DNA of 64,000 nucleotides from CBDCMJ01 sp965218875. GTDB taxonomy: Bacteria; Chloroflexota; Dehalococcoidia; Lucifugimonadales; UBA3495. The position numbers and the translations under genes are program-made. The stretch lies in NCBI GenBank assembly GCA_965218875.1, contig OZ244707.1, positions 1,364,001-1,428,000 of the forward strand, written 5' to 3'. Positions 43,672 to 52,655 of this stretch are shown piece by piece. The notes beneath the pieces were generated by a model, which did not search any database, was not told the DNA's origin, and saw nothing but the letters and a program-made list of their open reading frames with translations. Each line of letters opens with the position of its first letter. Positions within the stretch are counted from its first letter, which is position 1.

Positions 43672-44388
43672 ATGGCCAAACACAGCCGAAGATACAGCGC
43701 AGTGGCCGAACGCGTGAACGGGGACCGGCTTTACCCGCCCGCGGAAGCCATCGACTTGGTAAAGGAGGTGTCCACCGCCAAATTCGACGAAACGGTGGAG
43801 TTGCACCTCAGGACCAACTCCGACACCCGGCACGCCGATCAGATGGTGCGCGGGGTAACCATCCTCCCCCACGGCCTGGGCAAGCAGGTGCGGGTGTTGG
43901 TCTTCGCCAGCGCCGACGCGGTGGACATCGCCCGGCAGGCAGGGGCCGACTACGTGGGCGAGGACGACTTGATCCAGCAGATCGAGGGGGGCTGGATGGA
44001 GTTCGACGTGGGCCTGGCGGTGCCCCAGGTGATGCCCAAGATCGGACGGTTGGGGCGCATCCTCGGACGCAGCGGTCTTATGCCCAACCCCCGGTCCGGG
44101 ACCATGGTGCAGCCGCAAGACCTTCCACGGGTGATACAGGAAGCCAAGGCGGGCCGGGTGGAGTACCGCACCGACCGGACGGCGATCATCCACAGCGCCG
44201 TCGGCAAGGTGAGCTTCCAGCCGGAGCAACTGCTGGACAACCTGGCCTCGCTGACCAGCGCCATTGTCCGGGACAGACCCGCCGGCGTGAAGGGCCAGTT
44301 CTTGCGCTCGGCGTACCTTTCGTCGTCCATGGGGCCCAGCGTGCCCTTGGACGTGGCGGCCCTTCAGGCCCTGGAAGCCCCGGAGTAG
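43672..44388 (+). CDS. rplA: 50S ribosomal protein L1
   Basis: 238 residues forming the L1 stalk. AIDLVKEVSTAKFDETVELH, the interdomain GRSGLMPNPRSGTM and the C-terminal VGKVSFQPEQLLDN are conserved. L1 is usually also a translational repressor of its own operon. 28 bp after rplK. Confidence 0.96.
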   Translation: MAKHSRRYSAVAERVNGDRLYPPAEAIDLVKEVSTAKFDETVELHLRTNSDTRHADQMVRGVTILPHGLGKQVRVLVFASADAVDIARQAGADYVGEDDLIQQIEGGWMEFDVGLAVPQVMPKIGRLGRILGRSGLMPNPRSGTMVQPQDLPRVIQEAKAGRVEYRTDRTAIIHSAVGKVSFQPEQLLDNLASLTSAIVRDRPAGVKGQFLRSAYLSSSMGPSVPLDVAALQALEAPE

Positions 44389-44414
44389 TAGTAGTCAAAG
44401 GGACCCGAAAACGA

Positions 44415-44485
44415 AATAGAGCCGTAGACCGCGGGCCCTCTGAGAGGTTTAATGACGCTGGGCGTCGCCCGCCGAGGCGCGACCG
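44415..44485 (+). ncRNA. Ribosomal protein L10 leader RNA
   Basis: The segment GCCGTAGACCGCGGG ... CCCGCCGAGGC, with a short GAGAGG hairpin side, matches the L10-leader pattern found before rplJ in many bacteria. L10(L12)4 binds it to repress rplJ-rplL. Structure is inferred from conserved primary sequence and pairing CGCGGG with CCCGCC(G). Confidence 0.75.
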
Positions 44486-44506
44486 TGTCAGCTAGCGGCA
44501 GACTCT

Positions 44507-44532
44507 GCCCGCGTCTCTGTAACGGCGCGGGC
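44507..44532 (+). promoter_or_regulatory. Hairpin downstream of L10 leader, possible attenuator
   Basis: GCCCGCG (44508-44514) can pair with CGCGGGC (44526-44532) over an 11-base loop just before rplJ. Only a weak T run follows, so it may be an attenuator or simply part of the leader fold. Confidence 0.4.
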
Positions 44533-44562
44533 GTTCGTATATGAGAGGCCGGAGATAGACCA

Positions 44563-45102
44563 GTGCCAACACAAGAGAAGATAGACCGGGTGGACGCTCT
44601 CACCGATAAGCTGGAGCGCTCCACCATCGCGGTGACCGCGGACTACACCGGCATCTCAGTCAACGAGATGGTGGAGCTCCGACGTCGCCTGAGGGCGGCG
44701 GGCGCCGACTTCACGGTGGTCAAGAACAACCTGATGCTGCTGGCCGCCGACGGCGCCCGGCGTCCCCAGGTGAAGAACATCGTGCGGGGACCCACCGCCG
44801 TGGCCTTCGGCTACGACGATCCCCTGGAGGTGGCCAAGGTCCTCGTGGACTACGTGCGCGTCACCCGCTCGGTGCTCGCGGTGCGGGGGGCGGTCATGGG
44901 TGACGGCCCCATGTTGTCGGCCGATGACGTCAACCGCTTGGCCGCGCTGCCGCCGAAACCCCAGTTGGTCGCCGCCTTGATGGGCCAGTTGCAGGCGCCG
45001 CTGCAGCGGCTGCTGGGGGTGCTAAACGGGACCTTACAGAACTTCGGCGGCCTATTGCAGGCCCGCATTCGCCAGTTGGAAGAAGGCGAGTCCCCAGGAT
45101 AA
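44563..45102 (+). CDS. rplJ: 50S ribosomal protein L10
   Basis: 179 residues; the stalk base that holds L7/L12 dimers. N-terminal ALTDKLERSTIAVTADYTGI, central VKNNLMLLAADGARRP and the C-terminal helix QLQAPLQRLLGVLNGTLQNF for L12 binding. GTG start after GGAG. Controlled by the L10 leader. Confidence 0.95.
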   Translation: MPTQEKIDRVDALTDKLERSTIAVTADYTGISVNEMVELRRRLRAAGADFTVVKNNLMLLAADGARRPQVKNIVRGPTAVAFGYDDPLEVAKVLVDYVRVTRSVLAVRGAVMGDGPMLSADDVNRLAALPPKPQLVAALMGQLQAPLQRLLGVLNGTLQNFGGLLQARIRQLEEGESPG

Positions 45103-45150
45103 TTCTAAGGGATAATTCTCAAGTCAATCAGCCCCGGTGTAGGAGGACAC

Positions 45151-45537
45151 GTGACTAAGGACGAGATGATAGAAGCCATCAAAGGGATGAACGTGCTCGA
45201 GCTGTCCGAGCTGGTGAAGGCGCTGGAAGAGGAGTTTGGCATCTCCGCCGCCCCGGTGGCCGTGGCCGCCTCTCCCGCCGCTGGGGCGGCGGCCGGCGGG
45301 GAAGCGCCGCCCGCCGAAGAGGAGCAGACCGAGTTCGAGGTGACCATCAAGGAAATCGGCCCCAACAAGATCAACGTCATCAAGGCCGTCCGCGAAGTCA
45401 CCTCGCTGGGACTGCGCGAGGCGAAGGAGTTGGTGGAATCGGCTCCGGCCAGGGTTGGGGAGGCCGTCGCCAAAGACGAAGCCGCGGACATTCGCAGCAA
45501 GCTGGAAGAGGCGGGCGCCGTAGTAGAGGTAAAGTAG
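45151..45537 (+). CDS. rplL: 50S ribosomal protein L7/L12
   Basis: 128 residues. N-terminal dimerisation part (MNVLELSELVKALEEEFGI), an Ala/Pro/Gly hinge (residues about 35-52) and the globular KINVIKAVREVTSLGLREAK. GTG start with GGAGG upstream. Confidence 0.96.
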   Translation: MTKDEMIEAIKGMNVLELSELVKALEEEFGISAAPVAVAASPAAGAAAGGEAPPAEEEQTEFEVTIKEIGPNKINVIKAVREVTSLGLREAKELVESAPARVGEAVAKDEAADIRSKLEEAGAVVEVK

Positions 45538-45574
45538 CGGCTGAGGCCGGAGCGGCAACCCAGGGGAGGCCAAG

Positions 45575-45853
45575 TTGAGCCGTCGTAAAGACCTGGAGCG
45601 CTACCTGCGCTTGAAAGAGCAGAACCCGGGCTATCCCGGATTTCGCGGGGCGGCGGCCGTTCCTGCCGCCCCGCCGCTGCCCGACTTGGAGAGCGTGATC
45701 TGCTCCCAATGCGGACGCAAGCGCAACGTCCCCGTTGACACCCTGCCCGCCGACCGCTCCGGTTTCGTGTGCCGGAGTTGCCAGCCCGGGGACGAGGAAG
45801 AGACCGTTCTAGAGGAGACCGCTCTACCGGAAGGGGGGCAGCAGGTCGTTTAG
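45575..45853 (+). CDS. Small zinc-ribbon protein of unknown function
   Basis: 92 residues. A possible zinc ribbon has CSQCGRKRNVPVDTLPADRS then CRSC (two Cys-x2-Cys pairs), a form seen in many short regulatory or ribosome-linked proteins. TTG start after GGGGAGG, 37 bp from rplL, so it probably ends the ribosomal-protein operon. Its last 30 bp overlap the 3' end of the convergent S41 gene. No specific family is recognised. Confidence 0.65.
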   Translation: MSRRKDLERYLRLKEQNPGYPGFRGAAAVPAAPPLPDLESVICSQCGRKRNVPVDTLPADRSGFVCRSCQPGDEEETVLEETALPEGGQQVV

Positions 45854-47200
45854 GTGCCGGTACGCCTCGTCGAACTGGGATTCACCGGTGATTCCATCCC
45901 CCCCGGCCCGATAGGGCACCACGAAGTCCGGCTTCACTCCCTCCAGATCCAGGAGTTGGCCCGACGGGGTGGACCAGCGGCTGGTGGCCATGTAGATCGC
46001 CGAGCCGTCCTCCAGTTCCACGAACTCGTAACCCCCGCCCGCTCCGAAGGTCTGGGTCCCCATGAGCACCGCCCCGGCTGATTCCCGGAGCACCGCCGCC
46101 ACGGCCTCCGCCTCTCCCGAGGTGCCCTGGTCGATCAGGACTACCATTGGCAACTCCCCTGCCTCCACCCGGTCCAGCCCCTGCTCCACGCGCAACTCTT
46201 GGCGCACCCCATCGGGGCCCTCAGTGTGCAGAAACACGCTGCCCGGCGCCAGGAACTGGGCCATCATGTCGGCAGCAGCCTCCGTGGACCCCCCGGGGTT
46301 GGAACGCAGGTCCAGGATCAGGGCCAATATGTCAATCTGCTCGAGTGCTTCAAGGGCGTCGAATACCTGGTCCCCCGTGTTGTGCCGGAAGTTGTAAACG
46401 TATAAGTGGCCGATGCCCCCAGGGAGCAGCTGCAGGGACACCGAGGGGAGATCGATAGAATCACGGAAGACCTCGATCTCCATCGGTTCCCCGTCGTCTC
46501 CCCGCCTGGTGAGCAGCGTAACCTTGGGCTCCGATTGGTCTGCGACCTGGCTGACCACCTCCCGGAGGCTTTGGCCGTCCACCGGCCGGCCGGCCACCTC
46601 CAGCAGCACGTCGCCATCCTCGATGCCGGCCTTCTCGGCGGGGGTATCCCGAAACGGGAACATCAGCAGTTGGTCTCCCTCAACAACCAGCATGGCGCCG
46701 ATGCCCCGGTACTCCCCCTCCAATCTTTCGTCGAAGCCTTTCCTGGCTTCCGGGTAAAGCTCGGCGCTCAGGTAGACTGCCCAGGGGTCCCCCAATCCGG
46801 CGGTTATGCCGGTGATGGCGGCGGCGGCCAGATCGGAGCGGCCCGTCTCGGGCCACCGGTGCTGGTGCACGGCCATCCCCCTCCAAACATCGGCCAGGGC
46901 GCCGGGCACTCCTGGAGGGACCTGTCCCCGCATCCTTCCCACGTCAGCGAGGAAGGGATAGGCAGTGCCGCCGGATAGATTCAGCATCTGCTGCAGCGCG
47001 GAACTGACCACTATGTCAAGGTCCAGACTATCCCGGTGCGCGTAGGACTCATCGATGGTCTCCCAAGCTTCCCAAACCGCGTCAATCTCATTGGCGGGCT
47101 CTGCCGGCCCGCCGCCGCCGCAGGCCACGACCAGGGCCGGGGGCGCCAGGGCCAGAAGGCACAGGCACATGACAAGTCGGTACTTTAGCGCGGCAATCAT
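45824..47200 (-). CDS. S41-family peptidase-like lipoprotein, catalytic Lys missing
   Basis: 458 residues. Lipoprotein signal ending ALVVAC with lipid Cys at about 27. Middle PDZ domain (GIGAMLVVEGDQLLMFPFRD, AGIEDGDVLLEVAGRPVDGQ). C-terminal S41 domain: ILDLRSNPGGSTEAAADMMA, IDQGTSGEAEAVA with the candidate Ser, and DGSAIYMATSRWSTPSGQLL. In active CtpA the Lys follows as TFGKG; here it is TFGAGGG, so the serine-lysine dyad appears broken. It may be a non-proteolytic member. Likely anchored outside the cell membrane. Confidence 0.85.
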   Translation of the reverse strand: MIAALKYRLVMCLCLLALAPPALVVACGGGGPAEPANEIDAVWEAWETIDESYAHRDSLDLDIVVSSALQQMLNLSGGTAYPFLADVGRMRGQVPPGVPGALADVWRGMAVHQHRWPETGRSDLAAAAITGITAGLGDPWAVYLSAELYPEARKGFDERLEGEYRGIGAMLVVEGDQLLMFPFRDTPAEKAGIEDGDVLLEVAGRPVDGQSLREVVSQVADQSEPKVTLLTRRGDDGEPMEIEVFRDSIDLPSVSLQLLPGGIGHLYVYNFRHNTGDQVFDALEALEQIDILALILDLRSNPGGSTEAAADMMAQFLAPGSVFLHTEGPDGVRQELRVEQGLDRVEAGELPMVVLIDQGTSGEAEAVAAVLRESAGAVLMGTQTFGAGGGYEFVELEDGSAIYMATSRWSTPSGQLLDLEGVKPDFVVPYRAGGDGITGESQFDEAYRHLNDLLPPFR

Positions 47201-47529
47201 CCGTTTCGTTCTAATCCGGGCTCCAACGAGCAGGGCTCATTGTAGCAGATGGGCGTTGCCGCCAAGCCCGGGTCATTCGATTATGGTCGGGATGGTAGCA
47301 ACGGCATGTCGTTAAGAGGCCGGCCATTGCCATTCCGAGCGCAGCCGAGGAATCTCAAATGCCCCTGGTCAACTCCCCTTAGCTCTTAATAGCGGCTTGA
47401 GATTCCTCACCCGCTTCCGACGGGTTCGGAATCACCATGGCCATGCGGAGGCCATATAAAGGCGATGAAAATGGTGCAGCGCCGAGCGGCCCATCACCAG
47501 CGGCCGGGGCTTTCAGCTATGCATTTTTA
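47201..47529. other. Repeat-rich gap upstream of S41 gene and IS427 element
   Basis: No gene. A TACAAT on the minus strand (47244-47239) could serve the S41 gene. Family A repeats at 47327-47356 and 47398-47440 face each other. Confidence 0.55.
47327..47440. repeat. Inverted pair of family A repeats
   Basis: GCCATTCCGAGCGCAGCCGA then GGAATCTCAA (47327-47356) faces CTTGAGATTCCTCACCCGC then GTTCGGAATCACC (47398-47440), forming a roughly 110-bp inverted structure that could fold into a large hairpin. Confidence 0.7.
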
Positions 47530-48378
47530 GGGCGTGTTGACGCTAAAGGTCAGGTGATAGGATACACCGAGAGCAAGTGAGTGTAGGGAGGTGGCGGCAT
47601 GGAAATCAGCCAGGAACAATATCAACGGGTAGAGCATCTCTTTCCGGCACACCGGGGCAACGTCCGCTTCAGCAACCTGGAAATCCTCAATGCCATTCTC
47701 CACGTGAGCGAGAATGGCTGCAAATGGCGGGGCTTGCCGACCCACTTTGGTCCCTGGCAAACCATCTACAGGCGATGGCGCCGGTGGAACATCCGGGGAG
47801 TGCTGACGGGGGTGTTCCGGCAGTTGCGAGAGGAGGGGGTCCTCGAGGTTGGATGCCGGATAGCCGTCCTGGATAGCACCGGCGTTAAGGTCCATCCCGA
47901 TGGTACCGGGGCCCAAAAAAACATGGCCCGCAAGCCATCGGCAAGTCCCACGGCGGCCGGAACACCAAAATACACCTGATGGCGGTGGATGAACGGACTG
48001 CCCTGGCTATATCCCTCTCCCCGGGACAGGCCCACGACGGAGTGGAGGGGCGTAAATTGCTGAAGCGGCTGGGATGCCAGGAGGAACGCCGGCATCTGGT
48101 TATGGACCGGGCCTATGAGGGCGACCAGACCCGGCAACTAGCCTGGGACTTGGGGCATATCCTGGTAGTGCCGCCGCGGCGGCACCGGAGAGTACGGTGG
48201 GAGTAGGACCTGGAGCTATACGGAAAGCGCAACGTAGTGGAACGGTTGTTCCGCCGGTTGAAGAGCTTCAGACGGGTCCTCACCAGGTACGACAAGCTGG
48301 ACATAAGGTATCTGGGGTTCGTAATCTTCGGGTGCATCTTTGAGGCAATTCTTCGGCACCATTAGCGTCAACACGCCC
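47530..48378 (+). mobile_element. IS5-family (IS427-type) insertion sequence, complete ends
   Basis: 849 bp with 16-bp perfect inverted repeats GGGCGTGTTGACGCTA at 47530-47545 and 48363-48378 complement, extended to TAGGGCGTGTTGACGCTAA with flanking TA. TA is repeated on both sides (47528-47529, 48379-48380), the expected target duplication. The transposase is read by -1 frameshift but also carries an in-frame TAG. Confidence 0.9.
47599..48365 (+). pseudogene. IS427-type transposase: frameshift site plus in-frame TAG
   Basis: Frame one (47599-47979) has LFPAHRGNVRFSNLEILNAI and the first Asp in VLDSTGVKVHPDG. At 47916-47922 the codons A-AAA-AAC form a slippery heptamer; a -1 slip continues HGPQAIGKSHGGRNTKIHLM, the second Asp MDRAYEGD, then VRWE-TAG at 48204-48206. 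Beyond the TAG the same frame still reads YGKRNVVERLFRRLKSF with the catalytic Glu. Without readthrough the product lacks its Glu and is inactive. A second copy at 60831 has the same TAG. Confidence 0.85.
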
Positions 48379-48818
48379 TATTGTCCTGTATCTGAAGTAC
48401 GGTGGCAAAAGCGGGCCACGCTAGCCAGGATTTGCTCAGCGGTCTTGGTCCATACCAAGGGCTTGGGGTCTTCGTTGGTGACGCCCAGGTATCGGTGGGC
48501 GAGGGTGGTGTAGCCTTTGACCCAGGCGTGCACCGACGCGTTGCTGGGCTCCGGCACGTTGAACACGTTCTCCATGTTCTCGGCAACCTGCTTGTAACTC
48601 AGACCGGAGTAGTAGGCGTCAACGGCGTGGGCTATTTGGTCGGCGGTGTACTGTTTCCTCAGGGCCTTACCCCCGGCGAAGAAATTGTTACCGTACCCCT
48701 TGCACTCGTACCGCTGCTCCCCGTTGCGGTGGCCGTCGCGGGCAACGCGGCCTGGGGCTGGGCAGCCCTGGGACGGGCAGTTGATGGAGAGAATCTGCCT
48801 GGCCTCGTACTCAGCCAC
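48378..48818 (-). pseudogene. Chimeric transposase: zinc-ribbon/HTH front fused to IS630 tail
   Basis: An open frame (164 codons at longest, to 48872). The front has CPSQGCPAPGRVARDGHRNG and YECKGYGNNFF, a zinc ribbon, then YSGLSYKQVAENMENVFNV, an HTH, as in IS6/IS1-like transposases. From HRYLGVTNEDPKP it becomes the end of an IS630 transposase, nearly identical to 62495-62605. So two IS families have been joined by deletion or recombination, with loss of both catalytic cores. GTG 48818 is a possible start. Confidence 0.8.
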
Positions 48819-48872
48819 GGCGGGGCCTCCGTCCAAGCGGGTGGTGAGCGGGATGGAAGGAGGTGGAACCAA

Positions 48873-49358
48873 TCATCAGTTCACCGGGCTCTGTGGTGGG
48901 CAGCTGTCGTGCTCCCATTACAAAACCCAGAGGGCCAAGCCGTCAATGAATGCCAGATAGACGGGGGAGGCTGCGTCTAGGCCGTCGGTCATCACGTAGG
49001 GCAAGAAGAACAAGGAAAGCAGGGAAGGGCGGAAGCCCGGGCCGGGCCGGGCGGCCTGGGATGCCGCCCGATGCAGCGCCGCTAGCACTCGGGAAACGCG
49101 GCGGCGAACGACGCTTGATAGGGCCGAAATCAGCCCTTTGCAATGGGAAATGCGGAGCGTTACGAATATCGTCATCTGTCTTCTCTCTAAGGGGCCACAT
49201 TTCCGAAGCGTCCGCGCCGGGGCCAAGAGCACCACCTCTTGGTCCTATCTTTTGCTTCCAGCCCCTTACAACATGACTATTACCACAAGAAACAAACTCA
49301 TAACCTGTCAACAGCCAAGCGGCACGTGGAAGCGAAATCAACCAGCGGTTGGGGCAGG
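48873..49358. other. Gene-free stretch
   Basis: 486 bp with no recognisable gene on either strand; short open frames show no motifs. Confidence 0.5.
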
Positions 49359-49766
49359 ATGATAGTGATCGACGCCAACCTAACGACGATTCTGGTAGGC
49401 GTGATTACGTGCGTGGTATCGGTGCTCGCAACGTGGTACTTCTTGAGGCGTCACTATAGGAGAGAACCCACACAGACGCCAATAACCGCCAACGACATTG
49501 CTCTGCAAGAAAAACGGAATGAATTCCGGTTGTTCATGGCGGTGATCGTGGCAGGCGTCGTGGCGGTTATTGTGCTCCTGGCTGCCGGGGCCTACTGCCT
49601 GCCCATCCGACAGGACTCCCCTAGCGAAGGCGACACCACCCAGTCGGGGGGCCACCGTCGCCATGCCGGGGGTTGGCCGGATTATCCACCCAAGCTAAAC
49701 GGCACCTCTCTACGAGAGGGGTTAAACACAATTTCCACTAACACGTATAATATATATGTGGCGTGA
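49359..49766 (+). CDS. Small two-helix membrane protein, unknown
   Basis: 135 residues from ATG 49359 (GGGGCAGG upstream). Two hydrophobic stretches, about residues 7-27 (TTILVGVITCVVSVLATWYF) and 60-80 (LFMAVIVAGVVAVIVLLAAG), separated by a charged loop (RRHYRREP), and a polar C-terminus. No family recognised. The frame is open upstream to 49239. Lower GC content at its 3' end than the neighbours. Confidence 0.55.
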   Translation: MIVIDANLTTILVGVITCVVSVLATWYFLRRHYRREPTQTPITANDIALQEKRNEFRLFMAVIVAGVVAVIVLLAAGAYCLPIRQDSPSEGDTTQSGGHRRHAGGWPDYPPKLNGTSLREGLNTISTNTYNIYVA

Positions 49767-49953
49767 GACCCGGTATAGCTGTCTCTCTCTGTTGGTCAGT
49801 TCATCAGCCGCCTTGAGCAACACCGGCAACCTCGCCGCCAATTCCTCGGTTGACCGGCGGTACGTCCCGGTGTATGCGGCGGAGCTATATCGGGCCGGTT
49901 AGCTAGGACACTTTTGCTGGACATCGACAGCCGAACGTTAGCGATCTACCCGC

Positions 49954-50112
49954 CCACGTGGTCCACTTTAGCGCCGCCGCCTACCGCCGTGCCCTGCCCG
50001 GCAATTTCGAGTTGAACGTCGCCTTCCGCTTGGGTGGCACGCCTCTCCATATCGCGGAGCGGGGCCTGAAGCTCTTCGCCAAAGAAGTGCTGGCGGTCCT
50101 GAAGTCCTGTTA
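49954..50112 (+). pseudogene. C-terminal fragment resembling a luciferase-like flavin oxidoreductase
   Basis: From about 49954 to the TAG at 50110-50112 the plus strand reads HFSAAAYRRALPGNFELN, then RLGGTPLHIAERGLKLFA, then KEVLAVLKS. The GGTP...AERGL.LFA.EVL ending is like luciferase-like monooxygenases. No start and no remaining core. Low confidence in family; the rest of 49767-50172 holds nothing recognisable. Confidence 0.35.
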
Positions 50113-50172
50113 GTTGCTCAGGCTGTTATTCGAAGCGGCCAACCGGGTTTGACAGCACATGCACAATCACTC

Positions 50173-51182
50173 CTACCGGCGGTATTCGTCTCCGCGGTCG
50201 CTGATCAGTTCATAGAGGTCACGTGACTGCCCCAAGACAAGCTCGATGACTCCCAAGTCCGCGGCGTCCAGTTCCACGTCAAAGACCCGGGCATTCTCAT
50301 TGATGTGTTCCGCTACCCCCAGCCTGGCGCCGACGATCACACCGGCGACGGCCGGACAGTCCAGGACATATCGCACTGCGACGTCGGCGATGCTGGCGTT
50401 GTGCCTGTCGGCGACGGCCCTGAGCGCCGACAGTAGTTGCTGAAACAGGTCCCAGCCGCCCCAGGCGTCAATCATCTGCTTGTACTTACGCAGGCTGGCG
50501 GTGTTCAACATAGCCCGGGCCGGTTCCGGCTGGCTCAAGTAGCGGTCGGACAGCAGGCCGCCGCAGAGCGTCCCGTAGGCCAGCAGCGATACCCCATGAG
50601 CCTGGCCATGGCGGCTTCGGGGCGACGGTCTATCAGGGAATACTGGACCTGGTTGGACACCACTCAAATCCCGTGGTCTGCGATCTCCTGGGTTCGTTGC
50701 GTGTCGAAGTTGGTCAGGGCCAACTCCTGAATGTTGCCCTCGTCCCGCAGGTCGGACAGGTGGGCGAGGGCTTCCAGGTAGCGGCCGTCCCGGTAGTCCC
50801 ACCAGTGGAACTGCAACAGGTCCAGCCGGTTCGTCCCCATGCGCCGCCGGGAAGTGTGGACGTTGTTCTCGACGACCTGACGGGTCATGGGTCCCGGCTG
50901 GGGAACCCACTTGGTGAAGGCGCGGATTTTCGACACGGCTTCCCCGCCGCGGGCCGACGCCAGCCGGCGCCGGAACTCGCCGACGAAGTCTTCGGCAGGA
51001 CCGTAGTGGTCGGCCAGGTCCCACGTGGTAAACCCGGCGTCCGCGTAGTCGAACATACTGCGGACAGCCGCGTCGGGGTCAATGGCGCCGTGGGCGCCCG
51101 AAACCTGCCACATCCCGTTCAGGATGCGGCAGATCGGCAGACCGCTGGTGAGATCGGACCGGCTGGTTTCAGGAAGACTCAT
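50173..51182 (-). pseudogene. Aldo/keto reductase, broken by stop and frameshift
   Basis: From ATG 51182 the frame reads GLPICRILNGMWQVSGAHGA, TTWDLADHYGPAEDF (Asp, Tyr), RAFTKWVP (Lys) and LLQFHWWDYRD (His), the four active-site residues of the family. A TGA at 50664-50666 interrupts GI-stop-VVSNQVQYSLIDRR, and a frameshift near 50610 moves the rest (VSLLAYGTLCGGLLSDRYLS to the C-terminus) to another frame. Two lesions make a sequencing slip unlikely. It is a decayed oxidoreductase. Confidence 0.85.
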
Positions 51183-51261
51183 TATCACCTCGATGGGATT
51201 ATACCCGGCCACGGCGCTCCTTGGAGTCAAGCCGGGTGAGATGAGCAACACGTCCGGCGGT

Positions 51262-52435
51262 TTAGCCGGCATTCTCTGCGAACTGCCTGCCGAAAAGTCC
51301 CGCCAGCAGTGCGCTTGCGATCGTTACCCCGAGGCACAAGTAGCCTATTCCCCAGTAGCCCGTGTTCGCCAGCAGCGCGCCAGCGATTGCGGCCCCCAGC
51401 ACGCCTCCAGACTGGTTGCTGAGGCCCATAGGACCAACCCCCGTGGCCTTGGACTCTCTGGAATACTCGGTGCTGGCGGCGACCAGAGCGGGGAATGTCA
51501 CGCTTAGCAAGCCAGTCTCAACCGTTACCGCCGCCACTGACACCCAGAGTCCGAGATCGACAGTGAAGAACAGGAACCCACAGATCCCCCCTGCGGCCGA
51601 AGTAGCACTGATAAGTAAAGCGCGGTACCTTCTTGTTGCCACGAATGCCGCAGAATGGCTTCCGATTACTTGCCCTATTGCGGCTATCGCCAGCGGCAGG
51701 GCCACAAATCCCACGCTCACATCGTAAGTGTGTATCATGTAGGCCGCGGCGAAGTTGACCATCCCCCAGAAAGCTGTGCGTTGCGTCAGATTAACCGCCA
51801 AGGCCACGCGAAAAAAACGTAAGGACAGCAACGACCAATATCTGGAAAAAATACCCAGTTGGCGACTCGCTCCCTGCTATCGCGTGGAAACCAGAGCTAG
51901 TTCGCCAGAAACCCCGTTGCCAGCAGCAGACCTGTAACGATGAAGGCCAGTCGCCAACCACCCACGTCCGCCAACACGGCGACCGTTGGGACGCTGATGG
52001 CCGAAGCCAGCCCTTGAATGGCCAACAGGGCGCTAACCGCCTGAGCCCTTCTGGCCGGGGAAATGACATCGGACACTGCCCCCACCACGTTGGGCGGGAT
52101 CGTTCCCCCTCCCAAACCGGTCAACACCCTGAGCGCGAACAGAACTTCGATATTGGGCGCGAAAGCCGAGGCAAGGACGGACACGGTAAGCACCAGCAGC
52201 CCGGCAAGAGCCACCGGGCGGCGGCCGAAGGAATCGGATAAGGGGCCCACCGAGACCACCCAAGCCGCGAAGGTGGCGGTTGCCAACTGACCTGCAACCG
52301 CCACCGATATTTCCAGATCCGACGCAATATCTACCAAGAGAGGCGGAACAATCAGAATCGCGCATATAGTGGCAAAAACGGTAACCGAAAGCACGGTAAG
52401 AAACCAAGCCTTGTTTACCTCTCTATCGCCTGCTG
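51262..52435 (-). pseudogene. MFS transporter, broken by stop and frameshift
   Basis: N-terminal half (about 52435 to 51897): VSVGPLSDSFGRRPVALAGL is the family loop between helices 2 and 3, and ALRVLTGLGGGTIPP is helix 4. A TAG at 51897-51899 and a frameshift near 51810 (a T-rich run) separate the C-terminal half (to 51262; about six helices, GFVALPLAIAAIGQVIGSHS). No ATG for the N-terminus is clear. Substrate unknown. Next to the decayed aldo/keto reductase, so this block is being lost. Confidence 0.8.
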
Positions 52436-52611
52436 GTGCCGTTTGCGTCTCGATATTGTTTATTCTCCTTTTGGGATGGCGGCCGCTATCACTGCCAATT
52501 GGTTCCCTTTAATTGAACCGTTCCGGACCCGTAATACACGGCCTTGTTGGACAGCGGCGGGCATACCGTTACAATGGAGTTGCGCCCTTGTCTGTCGCGA
52601 TAGCGGCTTCC

Positions 52612-52655
52612 GGAGAGATGGCCGAGTGGACGATGGCGGCGGTCTTGAAATCCGC
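52612..52655 (+). pseudogene. 5' half of a tRNA-Ser (anticodon TGA)
   Basis: GGAGAGATGGCCGAGTGGAC starts like a tRNA-Ser acceptor and D arm, followed by an anticodon arm GCGGT-CTTGAAA-TCCGC (loop TGA, one T-T mismatch). Then the sequence diverges: no variable arm, T arm or 3' acceptor. A truncated gene, possibly a scar of integration or rearrangement. Confidence 0.7.

Noticed and set aside
48204..48206. TAG in the IS427-type transposase as pyrrolysine
   Set aside because: No sign of pyrrolysine genes in the window and the position is an ordinary aromatic residue in relatives; readthrough or defect is simpler.
50664..50666. TGA in the aldo/keto reductase as selenocysteine
   Set aside because: The position is not a Cys in the family, and a second frameshift lesion lies nearby, so decay is the simpler reading.
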